DNA of 64,000 bases from Pteria penguin (lineage: Eukaryota; Mollusca; Bivalvia; Pterioida; Pteriidae), in NCBI GenBank assembly GCA_035048485.1, contig CM068588.1, forward strand, positions 27,493,118 through 27,557,117. Reading direction: 5' to 3'. Position numbers and translations under genes: made by a program. Position 1 is the first letter of the stretch. The number at the start of each line of letters is the position of its first letter. Shown here piece by piece: positions 1-63,211 of this stretch. The notes below the pieces were generated by a model. It was not told the DNA's origin. It did no database searches and saw nothing but the letters and a program-made list of their open reading frames with translations.

Positions 1-188
1 ATCCTTGTGTGGTATAATCCTCCACCACAAAACACTGGTGCTACCATGATGTAGGACAAGATAATCTTGGTATGGTGTTATCCTCCACCTCACTAAACAC
101 TGGCCACAGTGATATCGGACAAAATAATTTTGGTATGGTGTCATCCTCCACTAATAAACACTGGCCACCATGATATAGGAAAAAATAA
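1..188. repeat. 63-bp tandem repeat, about three copies
   Basis: The string ATCCTCC recurs at 17, 80 and 143, a constant 63-bp period. Each unit carries AAACACTGG, then a CCA-rich stretch and an AT-rich tail. The first copy is cut by the window edge and the copies differ at several positions. It lies in the intron before the first visible MON2 exon. Confidence 0.85.
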
Positions 189-314
189 TATCATATTGAG
201 GTCAGTTTTAAATACTGGTATTCAGTTTATATTCACATTAATTGTGAATACATATACATGTATGTACAAGTAAAAACTTGCATGATGATTACTTACAGGA
301 AATTATCATTACAG

Positions 315-43320
<43,006 letters not shown>

Positions 43321-45000
43321 TATCATCAGCACATTGCTTCAACCAACAACAAAATCATCTGACATACTTTCTAACAAATAGCTGTGTTCATGTCAAGTCA
43401 AAACCATTTGTCACAGACTTATAGCATCAATGGTCAATTATAGAAAAGGTGCAAATTTATAGTTCTAGTGGTCAAAACCAGTTAGACTCATGTAATACCC
43501 CATTATCTGGTTATTAACATTACTGGTAGTTTGTAATTACTACTCTTCAGAGAAGATCCACCACAAAGTCTCAGCCATAGTCTCATATTGTCAAGTTGTT
43601 TAGATAAGTCTATGTGATCTTGAATGCACTATTTCAGCACTTTGATGAAAATCTATAGGTACAATTTATTTATGAATCTCAAAAAATAAGAAATGGTGTT
43701 AACCAACATAACAGCATTCTTTAATACTGGAGAGCTGGATTTTGAGGATTTATATGGATAATATCGTATGATGATGTCCCCCAAAAAACTCTATTTCTCT
43801 GTATCATTATATTACAATGTACTATTTTTTTCTTGGAGGGTTATGATAATAATTAGAAATGTTATAATTTATTCCACAGAAAAAAGTATCTAAATATGTA
43901 ACTTTAACACAGCATCAATACAAATATGTGCATTCATACAGAGCTTAACCTAATCACTGTAGTGCAAGATCAGACCAGTAGAGCTTCTGGCTCATCAGGA
44001 CATCCAGTTAAAATCTGTAACTTCTGATGATACAACAGAACCAGTAGCTTTATATGGCTGCATGATATGCTTCACTTGGGATACCAGAACATGGACCTAC
44101 AGTGAACCTAATTTGATAGGATCTTTTTGATGATCTAAATTGGTTGAGATTTGTTACAAATGATAGAGGAATAAAAGGTTTGGTCTCCCACTCTTTGGCA
44201 TTATGTACTGTACTAAGTAAATGAGTGTAATTGTCTAAACAAACCATGTATGAAAACATTTATACACAAGATGGGATGTAAAATACCTGGGGCTGTGAGG
44301 TTCATTGATTTCAATACATAAATCTTAACATTGGTATGCATGTCCGGTATAAGGAATCACTCCTCTGGGTTTATTGACACTTTTATTTGTCTGTCTCTAG
44401 AGAGGACATAGATTCATTAAGTGTCCTCAAACTTTCCAAAGTCAGTCAAGAACTGTATTTTATATTGATCCTCATAGTATAATTAAGCACTATTTATGCT
44501 TGGCTGCTAAAAAGTCATGGAGACATAAAAGAAAATTCCTTGCATTACAGTAACTGTATGCAGGGGCAGTATCAGGCGGGGTCCATTGAGGTTGAATACG
44601 CACATGTACCCTCAATGCTTTTCTTTTACACAAACTTCAACAGACACGTTAAATTACGGTCAAAATGTCTCTACATTTCTGTAGGTGTACATGGTCCAAT
44701 AAAGTCTATTTTGGATTGATAATTTATCCAAAAGGATGTTATAAATGAGGCAGGCACATGAATTCCTCTTCAGAGACTGTCCATTAGCCAATAGTGGTTC
44801 TTTCATAGAGGACATTGGCATTATGTATTTGTAGATACGATCATCATATATTATTGTTGATATCATCAATTTAGCATCATTGCTTTGTTAGAAAGTTTTG
44901 TGATATTTCATGATATATATTTTACATATAAATACATTGTATTTTTTTCTTATTGGGTCGAAAGATTGGAACACTGAATATAATAAAATCATGCAAAATG
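43321..45000 (+). other. Probable MON2 3' UTR
   Basis: No coding segment or clear repeat. AATAAA at 44982-44987, followed by a TGTGTGTTCGAG-like downstream element, is a plausible polyadenylation site, giving a 3' UTR of about 1.7 kb. Earlier alternatives cannot be excluded. Confidence 0.45.
44982..44987 (+). terminator. Candidate polyadenylation signal for MON2 (AATAAA)
   Basis: AATAAA in the context ATATAATAAAATC, followed within about 20 nt by a GT-rich stretch (AATGTGTGTTCG). Confidence 0.4.
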
Positions 45001-45439
45001 TGTGTTCGAGTTATTTTGTAACCTGATAACTATAGCCAATTGTGAATTATAATATCACATCAAACTTTACGCTGAAGCTTATTTATTTCGGTGGAGTTTT
45101 TTTTCTATAAATGGTATTTGATGATAGAATACTCTGGCATGTCAGTTCACTGACCTAAATACTGCCTTCTAACCATCATAGATGCAGAATATCGATAAAG
45201 GGGCCATTCTGGTTAGACTCCTATCTCGGAAAAACAGAGCAATTCATCCCAATACTGCTTGAAATTTTCCCCAATATTGTAATATATAGGTGCAGGTTGT
45301 TTGAATAAACATTTTGTATAAAACTTATGATAAAAGTGCTTGCAACAAAGAAATACCTGAACAGTGTGATCTTATTGATTTACTATTTGCAGTCATACTT
45401 TCAGACCTCTATAGACATGCATTGAATTTTCTTAACAAC

Positions 45440-45606
45440 TAGGGGCAGACTTGGTGTAGTGGTTAAGAGCTTGGCTTGTGGTGCCGACAATCTGGTTCGA
45501 TTTTCAGATTGCAGCCCTAAGTTTAAGAGGTCGGTTACTTCCTGCTTCCATGTTGCGATATACTCGAAAAATTGTTGAAAGCTACGTAAAACACCAATCA
45601 ACCAAT
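45440..45606 (+). mobile_element. SINE, second tRNA-derived family
   Basis: The head GACTTGGTGTAGTGGTTAAG (A box) and TCTGGTTCGATTTTC (B box) is followed by GAGGTCGGTTACTTCCTGC, TTCCATGTTGCGATATACTC and a tail ACACCAATCAACCAATTC. A related fragment lies at 25545. Confidence 0.82.
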
Positions 45607-45949
45607 TCTAAACAACTGAACCTGGTCAACAGAAAATTCACTGGACTTAAAGCTAGTATGACTCTTTAGTGAAGTGTTAAGCTCAGGATCACAAGGTGTC
45701 TCGTCTTCAACATTAGGCAGTCAAAACCAAAACCATGTCGTTGTTAACATTACTGGTGTTCATGTAATAATTAATTACACAATGCTTGAACAAGGCAACA
45801 GTTGCCACAAAATAAAATAGTCTTTGTATAACAATGATGAACAGTTATCATCAATCAAATGATCCACCACTCAAGTGTTCCAGAGATTATTTAAAATTGA
45901 AGCAGGATGTTGGTGAAATATGAATATTAATACTTAATTTTCAAGAAAT

Positions 45950-46322
45950 TTTTTATGTTCCAGGGCAATCACTCTGTCAAAAATTACAGGACCACACCCA
46001 TATTCAAACTTGACCTGCATCTTCCCTTGATACATCTGTATACCCAATATCAATTTAATTCATCATACCTTCAGAGAGAAAATGAGCAGAAACTCATTTT
46101 TATGAAATTTTCAATGTTCAAGGGCAATAACTCTGTCAAATATTACCAGACCCAGTCCATATTCGAACTTGATCTGCATCTTCCCTTGATACATCTATAT
46201 ACCCAATATCAACTTAATCCATCAAACCCTCAAAGAGAAAATGAGCAGAAACTCAATGATGACAGAATGATGGAACATGGTAACACTATATGCCCCCAGC
46301 CACTTCGTGGCGGGGGCATAAA
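45950..46322 (+). repeat. Hairpin-ended tandem-repeat element, family E (5' truncated)
   Basis: Two and a bit units of about 160 bp (CAGGGCAATCACTCTGTCAA at 45961 and CAAGGGCAATAACTCTGTCA at 46119; shared CTGCATCTTCCCTTGATACA) precede the 3' hairpin TATGCCCCCAGCCAC / GTGGCGGGGGCATA at 46289-46320. The 164-codon open frame through the units is repeat-derived, not a gene. Confidence 0.78.
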
Positions 46323-46459
46323 AATTCCACTGAAGTCTCTAAACAGTGTCCTCGACATAACAGCCTCTGGACCAGTTTCCCTTTACCTAAGGCAGTCTTA
46401 TATACACACAACATGTGTCATTAGTGATCATGTTTATGATTTAAAATAAGATTTCTTCC

Positions 46460-47975
46460 AGATAGATAAGGCTTTAATCATGACAGTAGCTTTATAACTG
46501 AAAATGTATGTAAAGATTACAAAATCACTTGAAACGCCTGTATCATATATGTAACTGTGATACAGGCATGTTAGATATACATATGCTTACATTAGCAGTA
46601 AAATGAAGCCCTGGCGGCTTAGATGACCTCTTATATGTATGTAACAATACATTTTACATTTTTTCACAACAATGTGACGCTACGAGCAGTTTATTCTAGA
46701 ATACGTGAACATGACTTTCAGACATCCCATGTGATCATTTTAGCCAATGAAAACACTTGTTGTCAACACTACACCACAAAGGACAAACACATATTCAAAG
46801 AGAATTTAAATTAAACATGTACAAATTAAAACCTTTTATCTTTCACAACTTTTAGCAGGTAAAATTCTGTAAAGTTATGCATAATGTACAAGTCAATCAC
46901 TCAAATAGTGAAACTTACCCCTATTGAAAGTAATGCAATGAACTAGAAACATATACAATTCATAGCACAAAGAAACTTCCTATAAATAAACATATTTCGT
47001 GTTCAGATTAGAATGCACTTTCTAATATCCTGCATAGTTGGGCATGTATAGTCAAGTTCCTTAAAATCAAAGTTCCTCTATGTGTATATAAATTTCGAAT
47101 AAAAGTGGGAATACTTCTCTATCTCGTACAGTTCCTTACAGGAAGTGATTAATATGAATTTACCTTATATACATGTCATTTATCTAATGAAGTGATTCTT
47201 TGATAGGAAAAAAGTTATGCCTCCTTGTTTATTCTTCGACCATAAATATTCAAACTGTACAAATGCATTCACAGCCTTAAAATTATTCAATTTGAGATAA
47301 TAGCTCTGAGAAAAATCAGTGCACAATACAAGCATGCATGCCTTTCTTCACATTGTTTGCAGAGTCTAAATCACTCTCAAAGCTAAAATAAGCACCAAAT
47401 TCCAAATCATTCATACAGTAGCAAGTATTTACATGTATTCCACAGGATCAAGATATCTCGGGCATAATTTAAGAATTTGAAATACACAAAAAAAGCAGGA
47501 AAATTAAACTACTTTTTTTCTTCACATAAAGACTAGCACAAAGCAAGTAATATTAAATGATTCTGACCTTAAGATTCAAATGGCATAATAACAATCTATA
47601 ATACATGTATTAAGCTATTTTCTGCAACAATGCGGCCATCTGTTGCAGCAATCCCATACAAATCCCCTACATCACTCGATCAAACAATTACATGTGCCAT
47701 GCTGCGACAGACAGGTGTTGTAATCATGGCCTACCAATTCTCTCTTGATCTTGTTTTTATATTGATATAAGTTTATTACATGATATATAACACGACTTCT
47801 ACTGGTGAACCAATATGAATTTTACATGGGCAGTAACAGGAATGCCTTTGTCAAGTAATCAAGAGTAGGGCATTATTCTTAATTTGTATATACATATCTC
47901 AAAAGGTCACCCTTTATGCCATGTTAATTTATGTATTGAGAAATAATTTCTACAGACATTAAACTGAAATAGATA
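46460..47975 (-). other. Probable 3' UTR of the distal Rho isoform and intergenic DNA
   Basis: AT-rich, no coding segment. Minus-strand AATAAA (plus TTTATT) occurs at 47772-47777 and 47228-47233; either could end the CVML transcript. MON2 and the Rho gene are convergent across 45.0-47.2 kb. Confidence 0.45.
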
Positions 47976-55710
<7,735 letters not shown>

Positions 55711-55869
55711 TTATTACTGAAAGAAAGACTCAACATACATTTCTGTTACATCAAATGTACTGAGCTAATTCTGAAAGTATACACAAGAAGACGGGCTGTG
55801 ATTGTGTTGGAAATTACCACTTAACAGCCATTCTCAAAGTCGGTGTGACATCACACTAAGATCTAAATG

Positions 55870-56165
55870 AATATAATCTCGAAACATTCCAAGGATGACC
55901 TGGGGGATAAACTCGGGTGTTTATCATAGACCGTAATGCAACTTTGCTGTACTATATTTTAAGCACAAGAGCTAAATGAGTCTTAAAACTTTTTGAAATT
56001 CATTGAGGAATATCACAACGATTGACTCTCTTTTCTTCTTTAAATTTTATATGTTTTCAAAAATAAGATATCTAAATATCGGATTCTTCGTAGACAGCGA
56101 TGATAAATCCAGAGACTTATCCCCCAACAAATATGATGCAAATTAGGCTATGTGACCAGTCCAAC
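55870..56165. mobile_element. MITE-like dispersed repeat, family M1, copy 2
   Basis: It shares GACCGTAATGCAACTTTGCTG, ATATCGGATTCTTCGTAGA and AGACTTATCCCCCAACAAA with copy 1 (10684). The ends GGGGGATAAACTCGGGTG and, on the reverse strand, GGGGGATAAGTCTCTGGA are terminal inverted repeats. It sits in the Rho 5' UTR intron, about 170 bp upstream of the ATG. Confidence 0.82.
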
Positions 56166-57640
56166 TTGGATCTTTGGTGGTTTTGTCATGTGACCAAAAA
56201 TAAAATAATACATTTACTTTAGTTCTGCTGGGTTTCTTTTTTTTCTTTTAATAAATACCATTTTTCTTAACTTTACTGTCCTTAGATAAATGGATGTTTA
56301 TTGACATCGTTCTCTGGGTACTTGAAAGCTTAACGTAACTCTTGGAGCAATTTTCCAATTTATGATTAAGATTGAGCCCCCCAGGTTCCTTACACATTCC
56401 TTTTAAAAGAACTACTTGTCCAACTTCAAAAGTATTGAACATATAAATATTGAACAATAGATTCAACCTTCCTCCAATTTTGCAAGGATTTTCACTTTGT
56501 AGTTGCTATCTGAATTGTACCATCACATTAGAAAGATGAATATATTCGTTGCAAAGGATCTTACAATAGACATAAACTGACCATTTAAAGATTTTGTACA
56601 AGATGTAGCTGTAGGAATATCAAAATTGGTAAATAATTGGAACATAACACCCTTCTAACTCATAACAAGCTAGAAAGAGTTGAATGAATAGCAGTTCTCA
56701 TGAACTCAATATGCAACACTTGAAGTACGGTGAAAATATTTTACTTATCATAATAAAAAGGCGTTATTTCTACATGAAATCTCACCATAAATTATGATGT
56801 CATCAAAATGGCCGACAAAATATTTGTGTTCTGGTTTTGGATTAAACATTTTGAATTGTAGTATAATGCTGCTGTTTGAAACATGAATAAATATCACCTG
56901 AACTCGTGAAGACATCCAATATATAAGAATGCACTCTTAAAATGTTTGTAGTAATCGGTTGTTTGGTCAGAGGCGTACCGCCTTTCAAGGAAGTGAACGC
57001 ATTTTCGGGCACTTTCCTACAAACTTCAAACTGAAATTGCATTTAGATCTCTTAAAAGTTATGTATAATAATGTTTTTAAGTATATAGGACGAGCTTACC
57101 AAATTTTACTTCACAAGTTCTTCTTTAGCTCACGTTAAGCAACCATTTACTGACTCATAAATGATGATTCGGCCACACCTCAATTGCTTCCTAGAGGGAT
57201 CTACGTATTGGTTCGGATATTAACAATGAATTGTGGGATTTTCTCACCAAGACGCTTGACGTGTTTCGTTGTGTACACAAAAATGCGTACTTGCATTGAT
57301 TTGAAAAATAGAATTATTTCATATTTCGTATTTTACATATTTAAAGATATTGCTTTAAAATCTCAGTAAGGCTACGCCAGATAATTCGACGGATGACGTT
57401 GCATTAGTTGCACATGGCCTGGTTACTTTCAACAGAGACATGTGTATCACTGTATGCTTTCAAGAAAGTAGATCTAAGATTCTCTGCTTGATCTAAATAA
57501 CAAATAGAATTAAACTTACCAGATTTCTGTCAGGAAATCTTTTCTATCGAAAAATCAAAGCTATGGACACGAAATGTATTATACACAAATAATATTTGGT
57601 TTTATAGATCTAGAAAACGATTTAAAATAGCACATCTGTG
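56166..57640 (-). promoter_or_regulatory. Rho 5' region: candidate untranslated first exons
   Basis: Since the coding exon has a 3' splice site upstream of its ATG, one or more 5' UTR exons are expected. Two good minus-strand donors are visible: TTTG|GTAAGC (GT at 57099-57098) and CTG|GTAAGT (GT at 57519-57518). They may mark alternative first exons. No core promoter element is clear. Confidence 0.35.
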
Positions 57641-57642
57641 TT

Positions 57643-57727
57643 AAACACATTTGATTGGTTGTCTATTTAAAGAAATTATTTTAACTCATTTGATTGGTTG
57701 TCTATTTAAAGAAATTATTTTTAACTC
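57643..57727. repeat. Tandem duplication, about 42 bp, two copies
   Basis: CATTTGATTGGTTGTCTATT and TTAAAGAAATTATTTTAACT occur twice back to back, differing by one extra T. Confidence 0.9.
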
Positions 57728-57921
57728 AAAGGATGAAGTGTATTAAAAAAGGAAATGTAATTTCTCTAACATCAGTTGTTTTTCTTATCTTACGGTAGTT
57801 TTAACAAAAATCATAATTTTGAAATTACAGCTAAAGAAGTAAAAGATTTAAATTCTAAAATTTTTATAATAGAATCACGTTAATTTAAAGAAGAGACAAG
57901 GGGCGTAGGAGAAGGGGCACG

Positions 57922-57942
57922 CCCCCCCCCCCCCCCCCCCCC
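57922..57942. repeat. C21 homopolymer
   Basis: It follows GGGGCACG, at the left border of the SINE-like segment that runs to 58180. Confidence 0.9.
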
Positions 57943-57944
57943 TT

Positions 57945-58180
57945 ATTGCAACTGAGTAGGAGAGAAGCACAAGTGGGTTTGTGCCCCCATTCCTTGACGT
58001 TTATTCTCTTTCTCTTGAAGGAAGGCTTCTACAGACAGTGTGCACCCGATAAGGATTGACCAACACCAGTTCGTGTTCACGGCACATGTATGGTCTTTTA
58101 TTAGTAAGCATGGTCGGACCCAGGAATCAAACCCCAAAACCTTCCATTTTTAAAGGACGCAACTGAGCTTTCCTGTCCGA
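57945..58180 (-). mobile_element. tRNA-derived SINE-like segment, minus strand
   Basis: On the minus strand GGGGTTTGATTCCTGGGTCC is a B box and AGCTCAGTTGCGTCC an A-box-like element; the tRNA-like head is at 58090-58180. The body does not match the other SINE families here. Confidence 0.5.
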
Positions 58181-58214
58181 TACTAGAAATTGTCACGATA
58201 TCAAACAAAATTAG

Positions 58215-58233
58215 CCCCCCCCCCCCTAAAAAG

Positions 58234-58261
<28 letters not shown>
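58215..58261. repeat. C11 tract and (GA)n microsatellite
   Basis: A C run, CCCTAAAAAGGA, then about 14 GA units ending at 58261. Confidence 0.92.
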
Positions 58262-58265
<4 letters not shown>

Positions 58266-58836
58266 GAATATATGCAAGAAATTAAGTGTCTGTGAAAGAA
58301 CTATGCCCCCGGTGGTAACAAATGTTTGTCTATGTATTGAGTGTGTTATTATATCAATATATGTATGTATACATGTATATTGTGTTTGGTCTACTTGCTT
58401 TTTTGTCTTAAAAGACAGGCAGACCTTGGCTAAAACTTCAGCTTAAATAAACATTAATATATTTGTCGTAAGTTGTAAAAATTAAGAAATATGGCTTTTA
58501 AAAATATTTCATAAGCTTATTCCATGTTGGAGTATTTATTGTTGAAACCTCAAGTTTGGAACTTGCATGTGGCCTTGACTGCGACCTCTGACTTACTTTT
58601 CAAAAATTTCAACATCGAGCTGCTTAAGTGATTCAAACGAAATCTTTTCACTTAGTATCATTGCCACAATATGAGGCGTTATGTATACTGGCGGAAAGAA
58701 GAAACTGTGTATACTTTAAAGTTAAATAAAAACATAAAAGTATTCTTTGATCGCTTTTTATTCTTAAAGACATAGTTTAATGCAGAGAGTTTTTGAATGG
58801 AACCGATAAAATTTAAATGGCGTTACTTCCTTCTTT
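58262..58836. other. Intergenic stretch, nothing recognised
   Basis: AT-rich. TGGCCTTGACTGCGACCTCTGA at about 58570 resembles the internal units of family B, so this may be an old repeat fragment. Confidence 0.35.
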
Positions 58837-59052
58837 CGCCATCTTGGAGGTATATTTTGTACGGAATTTCTCCAAATTAAGGCTGCTTCTTGAATCTTTG
58901 CAATTGTTATGCAACAATAAAACCATTGAACAATGGCAAAATGTTTTCAGAGAAATGAAAATGTAGACAACTTTCTGAAACACATTCAATAAAATTGGTA
59001 TGAATATGAAGCAAAAACAAACTCCAGCTTCACCTCCAAAATGGCTGAAAAG
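58837..59052 (+). promoter_or_regulatory. Possible promoter and minimal first exon (MAEK)
   Basis: CGCCATCTTGG (58837-58847) is a YY1-type motif. About 200 bp downstream, CCAAAATGGCTGAAAAG|GTAAGTA could be a first coding exon (M-A-E-K, ATG at 59041, donor GT at 59053) of a plus-strand gene. No matching second exon was found inside the window, so this is tentative. Confidence 0.25.
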
Positions 59053-59280
59053 GTAAGTAACTCCAATTAATTTCCATGCATTCGAAAACTATCGATGCTA
59101 AACGCGTGCGTGAGTACTCAATTTGTTAAATATCGCGTTCGATTCGCTTTAATGGCTACTATATATACACGCTTAATTGTCTGGAGTTTCGAGCCTAAGC
59201 GACAGAAGTTCTTGCATTCATTGACAGTATTCAATGTATTGAACTAAAAAAAAAACCACAGGTTTTGGGAATAAAAGTTT

Positions 59281-59960
59281 GATTGAGAGATGTCTCGATT
59301 GCATGATTGAAAATGACCGTTTGCGCACTACTGGGATGTTGGAAAATTGGAGCAATGTGGCAAAGCAGTTTGGAGTTCATATTAACACTGTAAATGCATT
59401 ATGGAGACGATATCAGCAATGTCAGGACGCCCGCGTGTGACGTCACGTCAGCAAAGATACGCACGTGTATACACGGACGTCACATTTGCGTAAGCGAATT
59501 CCAATCTGCTTTTTGACCCTTAGAAGCTTCCCTGGGCATCGACGGACAAGTCCTCGTACCATAAGGAACAGATTGCGAGAGGCCAACATCCGTCCTCGAC
59601 GTCCTGCTATCCGCCCTGTTCTGCCCTGGCGTCACCATTTTGCGAGGTAAGCGTTGTGTGGGATGTTTCAATAACAGAGATTGGATGGAAGTTCTGTTAA
59701 GGACGATCGAGATTTCATCTCGACAGCAGTGACGGTCGTGTTCGGGCTTAACGTCGTGCCGGAAAACGTTACATTGAGCCACCGTCCCCCTTTTCCTACA
59801 ACGGACGCTTTTACGCCGTTCTTTACTGCACATATGCCGGGGCATTCCCCAGGCATTTCTGTATAACCTGATTCGTTAAATGCGGCGTACGTGTGAAGAA
59901 TGCAACGATGCAATGCAAATGGCGGCAAGTTTTTATTCATCTCATAGTTGTTTAACAACA
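59281..59960 (+). pseudogene. Decayed Tc1-like DNA transposase
   Basis: Fragments in several frames read like a Tc1/mariner (IS630 superfamily) transposase. A first helix-turn-helix is LRTTGMLENWSNVAKQFGVH followed by LWRRYQQ; a second HTH is RTSPRTIRNRLREANIRPRR with PAIRPVLPWRHHFAR. A piece of the catalytic core with a WMEVL-like stretch and then GRVRA-stop-RRAGKRY follows near 59690-59785. Frameshifts and stops separate the parts and the C-terminal catalytic residue is not recognisable, so it cannot encode an active enzyme. Terminal inverted repeats were not found. Confidence 0.8.
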
Positions 59961-59989
59961 TCGAGAGCATATAATAAATTATATACAAA

Positions 59990-60305
59990 TTATAATTTTT
60001 TCATATACAGCATACCCAAATATATTATATATTATAATAACATAATATTACTATATGATATAATGTATAATACAATATAGATAATAACAATAATACAATA
60101 TAGATAATAACAATGTAATATAATATAGTGTCATGTGTGATAATATATAATATGATATAATGTGTGACATGTGTAGAAGTTTAATTATATAGTTTAAAAC
60201 AACATAATACATATATAACTGTAATGATATGAGGATAACTAGGAGTGTTAATACTCTTGATTATATACGTAATAAAAATTTAAACTGACAGGTTCTGAAG
60301 TGATT
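59990..60305. repeat. Very AT-rich low-complexity stretch
   Basis: It contains AATACAATATAGATAATAAC twice in tandem (60068, 60093) and a diverged pair of CATGTGTGATAATATATAAT-type units. Confidence 0.7.
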
Positions 60306-60758
60306 TCATGTTTTTGGATGCAAATAATTTGTTAAACTTAATACATTGGGATGGTTTGTATAACAATTTGGAATAAATAGGTGTATAATATCATTTAGTA
60401 GTGTACAATTAAATATATAATTAAATTCATATCCAACATCTGAGTGGCAATAATTACATATTCTACCACAATTTTCTATATTTTGCCATCTTCTTGTTTC
60501 AATTGGTAATCTATAATTGTTGGTACAAGGAAAATTAGCTAGAATAATGTTTATGTGATTACTAATCGAGGATGTTATATAATTTTGGCATTCATGAACA
60601 TTATTTGTTAATAAATTATATGTTGAACGTTTTAATGAGTTATTGCAATTAATTTCCGATGTTTACTGGAATTGATCTTTCATTATCTGTTTTATATAGT
60701 TTTTAACATACAGTTTATCCATTACAATACCCTCATTCCAAAGATAACTCAGTCCAAA
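60306..60758 (-). pseudogene. LINE ORF2 C-terminal fragment (non-LTR retrotransposon)
   Basis: A 151-codon minus-strand frame ending in TGA at 60308-60306, with one internal TAA. It reads FGLSYLWNEGIVMDKLYVKN, then YRLPIETRRWQNIENCGRIC and NYCHSDVGYEFNYIFNC. The LP-IETRRW motif followed by CxxC and H/C spacing is typical of the region C-terminal to reverse transcriptase in invertebrate LINEs. The upstream reverse transcriptase core is missing. Confidence 0.82.
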
Positions 60759-61420
60759 ATGTTCTAAAATAGTTTAAACATTTTTAACTTGTTAAATTCA
60801 ACACCATTGTTATGTTTACATTATCTTAACCTATATAAAATGGAACAGTATTTTGATTGGTTTTCAGAACAGATTTTCATTCAATAGTTTATAATACGGA
60901 ATTTAACAATGATAGACAATAGGTATCTCCCTAATATACCATATTCCGGTTTTGATAAATGACGACTTTTTGTCCGAGCTAATTCTGTATTTTGTTATAA
61001 TGGAAAAGAACTGGAAGTTGTAAAGACATTTAATATCAATTCTCTTTCAAAACCTGAAAAAGTCAGTAACACATGGCCACGACATGTAATGGATTTTAAT
61101 GATTTATGGTATATTAAATCTATATGAAGTACTGAAGTACTAAGAAAAATGTTAACTTTAGTTTTTCAAATTTGGTTGCTGTTGTCATGGTAATCATGGC
61201 AGAAATTTTAAATATCTGAAAAATTATGAGAGTAAGGCGTTTTCATGATGCTTGTTTCCATGGAAACAGGTCTAGCAGGTAACTTCAAGTTCCATTAAAT
61301 GTTTTAAATCTTCCTCAATAAAAATAATTTAACAAAATCGTGTTTTTCCTTCTTATACAACTTATACGTTGGCAGAAGGATAAAGCATGCCTTGAAATGG
61401 CTTTATATTTTTCATCTGGG
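60759..61420. other. AT-rich stretch, possibly LINE-derived
   Basis: No convincing open frame. It may include more of the adjacent LINE, but I cannot align it with confidence. Confidence 0.3.
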
Positions 61421-61421
61421 G

Positions 61422-61783
61422 CACAAAATTAAAAGGTATATATGTTCTATATTTATTATAACCACTATAAGTCGGTGTCACTGCTGGTGGACTGATAGTC
61501 CCCGAGGGCATCATAAGTCCAGTTTCCAGTGCTTTTGTACTGACTTGAAATATATATTTAAAAACACTCTAAAACAAAGGAATATCTCCCTCATGCATAG
61601 CTCTGTCCTTAGATTGATTCTTAGGTTCACTTGTTCGGTCATTTTGGTTTCAACAACGCTCTTCAAATATTTATATAATATGATAATTCCAACCATTCGG
61701 TCTCAAGCATCACTGAAGAGACATAAGTTGTCGAAATGCGCATCACAAAATTAAAGGGTATATGTTCTATATTTATTATTAAC
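61422..61783. mobile_element. Insertion-like segment bounded by ~40-bp direct repeats
   Basis: CACAAAATTAAAAGGTATAT at 61422 and CACAAAATTAAAGGGTATAT at 61744, each continuing GTTCTATATTTATTAT, flank about 280 bp. The inner right end, CAAGCATCACTGAAGAGACA and TGTCGAAATGCGCATCA, is a sequence I know as widely repeated in bivalves. Two short LTRs, or a tandem-repeat origin, are both possible. Confidence 0.55.
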
Positions 61784-63211
61784 GTTTTGATGCCATTTTT
61801 TGGCATGTTTTTATGTTTAGAAATTTAGTAATTGTAAAGTGGTTAGGAGTGCTAATGCCTGTCAACTAATGAATATCACCATAGAACTGCGAGAAAATTA
61901 TTAAAGTTAAATGGAGAAACTGACATATTATTTTTACAATACAGCATTTAATATGGTTACCATGGTGACATCTGGTTATAAAATATTCATTAATAGGATG
62001 AGTATACAGTGTATTTTTATTGATCTTTGCATTCTAGTAATGAACAACTTCATAAGTACATCTAAAAGACACAAATCAACGAAATGATGACAATAAAATT
62101 TTTAAGGTCATTCTTTCGAATTTCGAGGTCACCAAAATGTAATTGACCGATTTCTATGTATTTTTGTTATTTTTACTGAAGAGCGGTGAAATTTTCAGGA
62201 AATCAGTTACTATTGGGATAAATCAATCACTTGTATCTTACAATTGGATATACATTTAAGTTGTCTGGATAAGCAGCAAAGTGTTTTTATGAAATCTGAA
62301 TTTTTTATGCCTATTTATAAACAAAATGAAAAAATAAAATTTTTCTTATTTTTTTTTCTCTAGGACCTTCATTTAATATTAGAACATAATCAGTTACAAA
62401 ACATGATGTTCTTTCCTTCTCATAGGCTTCAACTTTCATAAGAAATACTTCTAACAAAAGTATTTTAAAGAACAAATAAACAAATTTGTTAATAAAACTG
62501 TAAAAATTCAAATTTTCAGCGAAATTTGAGTTTAAAATAAAACATGACATTGACCTTGAAGTAAATGATCTTGAAAAAAAATTCTAAGGTTATCAGACAA
62601 AATGGTAACACCATATATGTACCTGCATAGACATTCAACAATGTAAGCCACACTGAATGTAGATATCAATTGATTTGAATATACATAATATGTGACCATT
62701 CACATCTGAAGTCGCTATACCAACCATTTTTTATATTTAAAATATAAAAAGCGGTCGATTTCTCCACAAATATTTTCAATTAATTTAATTCAATTGTGGG
62801 CATTTATTTTGTTTTCACATAAACAGTGGTCTTTACTACTTTACATAAATAGATATTTAAACTTGAAAATGGTGAAAGGCGAACAAATATTTACTTAAAA
62901 TTCACTGTATTCTTATGCTCATTTTAACTTAGACTATCACATAACTTTGAATGTCTCTTAAGAATTGGAGTTACAAGGACTAAAATTTGTTATTATCAAA
63001 AAGATTTGATGATGTTTTTCATGGCAACAAGATGTCAAAAATGACGTATACGACAGTCTCGAAAGAGTACCAAAAACTTACCTCGTTACCATGGCAGCCA
63101 AAACTCAATTTACCCGCCCAAAACTACATTTTCACCTTTTGTGCATTAATTATAGCAATTATAGAGAAAATCTATGACGTCGTGGACAGCTGATTTTGAT
63201 TCTTACAGAGA
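61784..63211. other. AT-rich intergenic stretch
   Basis: No gene, SINE or array recognised. A TCAAGGTCA half-site (reverse TGACCTTGA) occurs at 62551-62559. Confidence 0.4.

Noticed and set aside
283..314. Alternative upstream splice acceptor (AG at 297-298) for the first visible MON2 exon
   Set aside because: It is 16 nt from the chosen acceptor and would shift the frame relative to the conserved MON2 reading.
45955..46449. 164-codon plus-strand open frame
   Set aside because: It runs through two tandem units of repeat family E and a terminal hairpin; the protein is internally duplicated for that reason only.
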